Assembly (NCBI GenBank): GCA_015296065.1
Contig: DVDU01000272.1
Location: forward strand, 1-50,316
From: Oscillatoriaceae cyanobacterium M33_DOE_052
GTDB taxonomy: Bacteria > Cyanobacteriota > Cyanobacteriia > Cyanobacteriales > Laspinemataceae
Reading direction: 5' to 3'
DNA length: 50,316 nucleotides
Positions 47,552 through 50,316 of this stretch are shown piece by piece. The translations under genes and the position numbers were made by a program. Each line of letters begins with the position of its first letter. Within the stretch, counting starts at the first letter, position 1. The notes below the pieces were generated by a model that was not told the origin of the DNA, made no database searches, and saw only the letters and a program-made list of their open reading frames with translations.

Positions 47552-49195
47552 GTGAGTATCCAGATTCCCCAAGAGTTCCTATACACGATCGCCAAAGAGC
47601 GTAATGTCTCCGATGCCGAGTTAGAGACGGCGATCATGGCACTAGAGGGCAATTCCACAGCGGCGATCGCGGCAAGGATGGAAATCAGCAACATTGCTGT
47701 GCGCAAGCGTTTGGGAGAAGTTTACCGGAAATTCAACATTTCTGGGCGCGGACCGGGCAAGCTGGCGGAATTGCGGCATCAGCTCTTTTATATATACGAA
47801 GCGAGCCCAGTAGAAGGCGGTTTCCTCAAAACCACCACCGCCCACAAATCCTCCCTGCTCTCCGGGTGGCACCAGCAAGATTGGGGTGAAGCGCCCGAAC
47901 TGTCCCAATTTTACGATCGGAGCGAAGACCTAGCAACCCTCCGCCAGTGGGTTCTAGAAGATAACTGCCGTTTGCTGGCACTATTGGGGATGTGCGGGAA
48001 CGGGAAAACCTCCCTAGCCGTGCAGTTAGCCAAAAATCTACTCCCTGAATTTGAATGCGTCGTGTGGCGGAGTCTGCGTCAAGCTCCCCCCCTAGAAGAC
48101 ATCCTCGCCAGTTTGCTGCAAGTTTTCTCCCCCCACAAGAAAGGAGAATTGCCCTCAAATAGCAATGCCATCACTGCCAAATTTTTAGACTACTTGCGCA
48201 AGCATCGCTGTTTAATAATTTTCGATGACTTGCAAGGGGTAATGCAAAAAGAAGAACTCGCCGGTAACTACCGCCCCGGTTATGAAGGATATCGGGAGCT
48301 GCTACGCCTAGTGGGAGTGACTAACCATCAAAGCTGTATTATCTTTACCAGTTCTGAAGCCCCCACAGAGCTATCCCTCCTCGATGGGGCGAAAGTGCGA
48401 TCGTGGCAACCCCGGGGCTCAGCAGTAATTGTGGGGGAACTGCTCCAAGAAAAGGGGTTATCCCCCAGTCCCGAAGAAATAAACATCTTACTAGAGCGGT
48501 ATGGGGATAATCTGCTAGCTTTTAAAATTGTGGCCATGACCATTCAAGAATTTTTTGATGGTGACGTGGGCGAGTTTATTCAAGCCACAGGATTGTTTAT
48601 TAACGATACAATTAGTGAAGTGATTTCCCACCAGTTCGAGCGGCTTTCCAGCTCAGAAGCCGAAATGATGTACTGGCTGGCCATTGAAAGTAGCCCCGTT
48701 TCCTTCTCCCGGTTGCGGGAATTGATGCTAGTAACCCCACCCATATCAGAGCTGCTGAAAAATCTCGATTCTTTGGGGCGTCGCTCCTTGGTGGAAAAAT
48801 ATCCGGGGCGGGGAGAACCCAGTTTCACCCTGCAACCAGCGATTTTGAAATACGTAGCCGAGCGGTTGGTAGGACAAGCGTGCCAAGAAATTCAAAATCT
48901 CCTCAAAAGCCGCAAAATTGAAGGTTTGATAGTTTTAAAAACCCACACCCTCAAACCCTTACCACCAGTCAAATCTAAGCATTCTCAAACCCCCCGCTCT
49001 GACCAGCTCACCATAAAATTACTCAATCACCATCTTCAAAACAGCGCCCTCAAAAAATATGGACATGAAGAAACCATCAATATCCTGAATAAAATTATAG
49101 AATTGATGGGGGAAAAATCGGTGCTTGAAGTAGGCTATGCTTTGAAAAACCTGCAAACGATTCTGGCCGAGTTAGGCGGGGGAAATCTGCCTTGA
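47552..49195 (+). CDS. NB-ARC STAND ATPase with vMAP-type N-terminal HTH
   Basis: In this 547-residue protein, residues about 1-85 match the vMAP N-terminal domain (LETAIMALEGNSTAAIAARM, ISNIAVRKRLGEVYRKFNIS), an HTH common on cyanobacterial STAND proteins. The NB-ARC ATPase follows: P-loop GMCGNGKTS (146-154), Walker B CLIIFDDLQGV, sensor CIIFTSSEAPTEL, then the winged-helix region EAEMMYWLAIESSPVSFSRL and RRSLVEKYPGRGEPSFTLQP. As with the NB-ARC at 18391, no WD40 or other repeat sensor is attached. The stop codon overlaps the TTG start of the kinase gene (TTGA), so the two proteins are translationally coupled and probably act together. Confidence 0.85.
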   Translation: MSIQIPQEFLYTIAKERNVSDAELETAIMALEGNSTAAIAARMEISNIAVRKRLGEVYRKFNISGRGPGKLAELRHQLFYIYEASPVEGGFLKTTTAHKSSLLSGWHQQDWGEAPELSQFYDRSEDLATLRQWVLEDNCRLLALLGMCGNGKTSLAVQLAKNLLPEFECVVWRSLRQAPPLEDILASLLQVFSPHKKGELPSNSNAITAKFLDYLRKHRCLIIFDDLQGVMQKEELAGNYRPGYEGYRELLRLVGVTNHQSCIIFTSSEAPTELSLLDGAKVRSWQPRGSAVIVGELLQEKGLSPSPEEINILLERYGDNLLAFKIVAMTIQEFFDGDVGEFIQATGLFINDTISEVISHQFERLSSSEAEMMYWLAIESSPVSFSRLRELMLVTPPISELLKNLDSLGRRSLVEKYPGRGEPSFTLQPAILKYVAERLVGQACQEIQNLLKSRKIEGLIVLKTHTLKPLPPVKSKHSQTPRSDQLTIKLLNHHLQNSALKKYGHEETINILNKIIELMGEKSVLEVGYALKNLQTILAELGGGNLP

Positions 49196-50124
49196 TTTAC
49201 TGTATCAACCCCAAATGTGCGGCACGGCAAAACCCAAAAGGAGGGGTTAACTGCCAGGGGTGTGGGTGCAGTTTGATGATTAACAGTCGCTATCAGCTCA
49301 TCCAACCCCTGCGCCCACCCAACCCAGCTCTGCCCACAGAGATTTTTACTGTGAAAGATTGGGACATGACCGAGGCAGAAAGGCAGGACATCAAAGTGAT
49401 GAAAGTGTTAAAATACACACACCACCCCGCTTTATTGCGTCTGTTCAAGCAAGAAGCTCGGGTCTTGATGTGGTTGCGGCATCCGGCAATTCCCCAAGTA
49501 GAACCGGATGGCTACTTTCGTTGTACCACCCGCGAGGGCAGGCATTTACAATGCTTAGTGATGACATACTTGGCGGGGGAAAATTTGACGCAGTGGTTGG
49601 CGAGAAATGGACCGATATCCTCTGACAGAGCTTGGGAATGGTTGCACCAGTTGGCACAGATATTAGAGCTGCTGCATGGGGAAGGTATTTGCCATCGGGA
49701 TATTAAGCCAGGAAATTTGATGGTGATGCCCGATCGGCAGTTGGCATTGGTTGATTTCGGTTCGGTGGGCTGTAGCCACAGCGGGACGACGCCGGTGGGG
49801 ACTAGCGGCTATGGCGCGCCAGAGCAACTGGCGGGTAAGGGGGTGCCCCAGTCGGATTTTTTCGCTTTGGGGCGAACTTTCGTTCACTTGCTCTCGGGGA
49901 AATCGCCGATATATTTTGCGATGGATATGAAGACGGGACGGCTGTTGTGGCGAGAGGTAGCCAGGGTGTCTGTGTCTCTGGGGGATGTGATTGATCAGTT
50001 GATGGCTCCCACAATTTCTGAGCGTCCCAAAACGGCGCGAGGGTTAGTCGAACTGATAAGTCGGCGAAGCCTTAGCCTGGAGACGATTTCGCCCGTCTCA
50101 CCTAGGGATTTCACCCCACGGTGA
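49192..50124 (+). CDS. Zinc-ribbon (4-Cys prefix) Ser/Thr protein kinase
   Basis: The 310-residue protein has an N-terminal zinc ribbon (C4, C9, C21, C24; CINPKCAARQNPKGG) and a Hanks-type kinase domain. The catalytic loop HRDIKPGN (168-175), DFG (188-190) and GTSGYGAPEQL are intact. The glycine-rich loop is degenerate (YQLIQPLRPPNPALP), and VMKVLKY with E88 may provide the Lys-Glu pair. Many 4-Cys-prefix cyanobacterial kinases carry C-terminal repeats or transmembrane domains; this one ends after the kinase fold. The TTG start overlaps the NB-ARC stop codon. It may phosphorylate, or be activated by, the partner ATPase. Confidence 0.88.
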   Translation: MIYCINPKCAARQNPKGGVNCQGCGCSLMINSRYQLIQPLRPPNPALPTEIFTVKDWDMTEAERQDIKVMKVLKYTHHPALLRLFKQEARVLMWLRHPAIPQVEPDGYFRCTTREGRHLQCLVMTYLAGENLTQWLARNGPISSDRAWEWLHQLAQILELLHGEGICHRDIKPGNLMVMPDRQLALVDFGSVGCSHSGTTPVGTSGYGAPEQLAGKGVPQSDFFALGRTFVHLLSGKSPIYFAMDMKTGRLLWREVARVSVSLGDVIDQLMAPTISERPKTARGLVELISRRSLSLETISPVSPRDFTPR

Positions 50125-50182
50125 GGTCCAGATTTGTGAGATAATTAAACATATCTTACAGGATGCAGGGAATGGAGGAGAT

Positions 50183-50316
50183 GGAGGGACCCGGAGACGG
50201 GGGGACTGGGGGACGGGGAGACTGGGAGACTGGGAGACTGGGAGACTGGGAGACTGGGGGACGGGGGGACGGGGAGACTCGGAGACGGGGAGACTCGGAG
50301 ACGGGGAGACTCGGAG
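50183..50316. repeat. GGGAGACTGG-type tandem repeats at the window end
   Basis: Ten-base units GGGAGACTGG, GGGGGACGG and GGGAGACTCGGAGACG continue to the end of the window after the kinase gene, with unit variants changing in blocks. The array is cut by the window edge, so its full length is unknown. There are no spacers, so it is not a CRISPR array. Confidence 0.85.

Noticed and set aside
50183-50316. Possible CRISPR array in the terminal repeats
   Set aside because: The units are 9-15 bp and contiguous, with no unique spacers of constant length.
1-50316. tRNA or rRNA genes
   Set aside because: I saw no T-loop/acceptor pairing or rRNA-like stretch on either strand; a tRNAscan run would settle this.

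Overview
The window comes from a filamentous-type (Oscillatoriales-like) cyanobacterium. The taxonomic markers are a CrtR-type beta-carotene hydroxylase, SipA (the NblS-interacting protein), a YggT protein, a DUF2358 protein, Uma2 proteins, a 4-Cys-prefix kinase, many GCGATCGC-type (HIP1) octamers, and abundant short tandem repeats and dispersed hairpins. I cannot name the species. No rRNA, tRNA or CRISPR array was seen.

Layout. 1-5.3 kb: the tail of an unknown gene, a truncated glutathione S-transferase, an hcp-methyltransferase-cupin cluster with an FNR/HcpR-type palindrome in front, yggT, and an MscS channel with a cNMP-binding domain. 5.4-13.2 kb: an accessory island bracketed by two direct copies of sipA. 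The left copy has lost its start codon; the right copy is intact. Inside are a frameshifted XRE regulator, a decayed type IIG restriction-modification gene, a sigma-70 factor fused to the same N-terminal module as that R-M gene, a PLD-nuclease/SNF2-helicase and a small membrane protein. 13.4-20.2 kb: long-form sirohydrochlorin chelatase with a His-rich tail, a DUF2358 protein, inositol-phosphate synthase plus an IolG-like dehydrogenase, Uma2, and an NB-ARC ATPase without WD40 repeats. 20.5-30.6 kb: a VIT/vWA protein, an orphan CdiA-CT-like toxin with a small Cys-rich candidate immunity protein, two transporters, pyruvate kinase, CrtR and a second Uma2.

30.8-37.7 kb: a giant exoprotein-like protein (TPS domain + TPR + CHAT protease) and a CPA2 cation/proton antiporter preceded by a fluoride riboswitch. 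38.0-42.9 kb: a second accessory island, bracketed by 255-bp direct repeats. It carries two membrane-linked STAND-type ATPases, one containing 22 tandem GV(A/V)x tetrapeptides (a glycine zipper encoded by a 12-bp minisatellite), and a MITE. Each bracketing repeat contains a perfectly conserved 53-nt element that can fold. 43.1-50.3 kb: HtpX, a coiled-coil protein, AspRS, a repeat cluster, an HcpR-like Crp/Fnr regulator (a candidate controller of hcp at the other end of the window), and an NB-ARC ATPase translationally coupled to a zinc-ribbon Ser/Thr kinase.

The best candidates for new biology are the sigma-factor/R-M-module fusion next to a PLD-helicase, and the glycine-zipper ATPase pair. 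Both sit between direct repeats of chromosomal gene segments, as expected if circular DNA integrated by homologous recombination.
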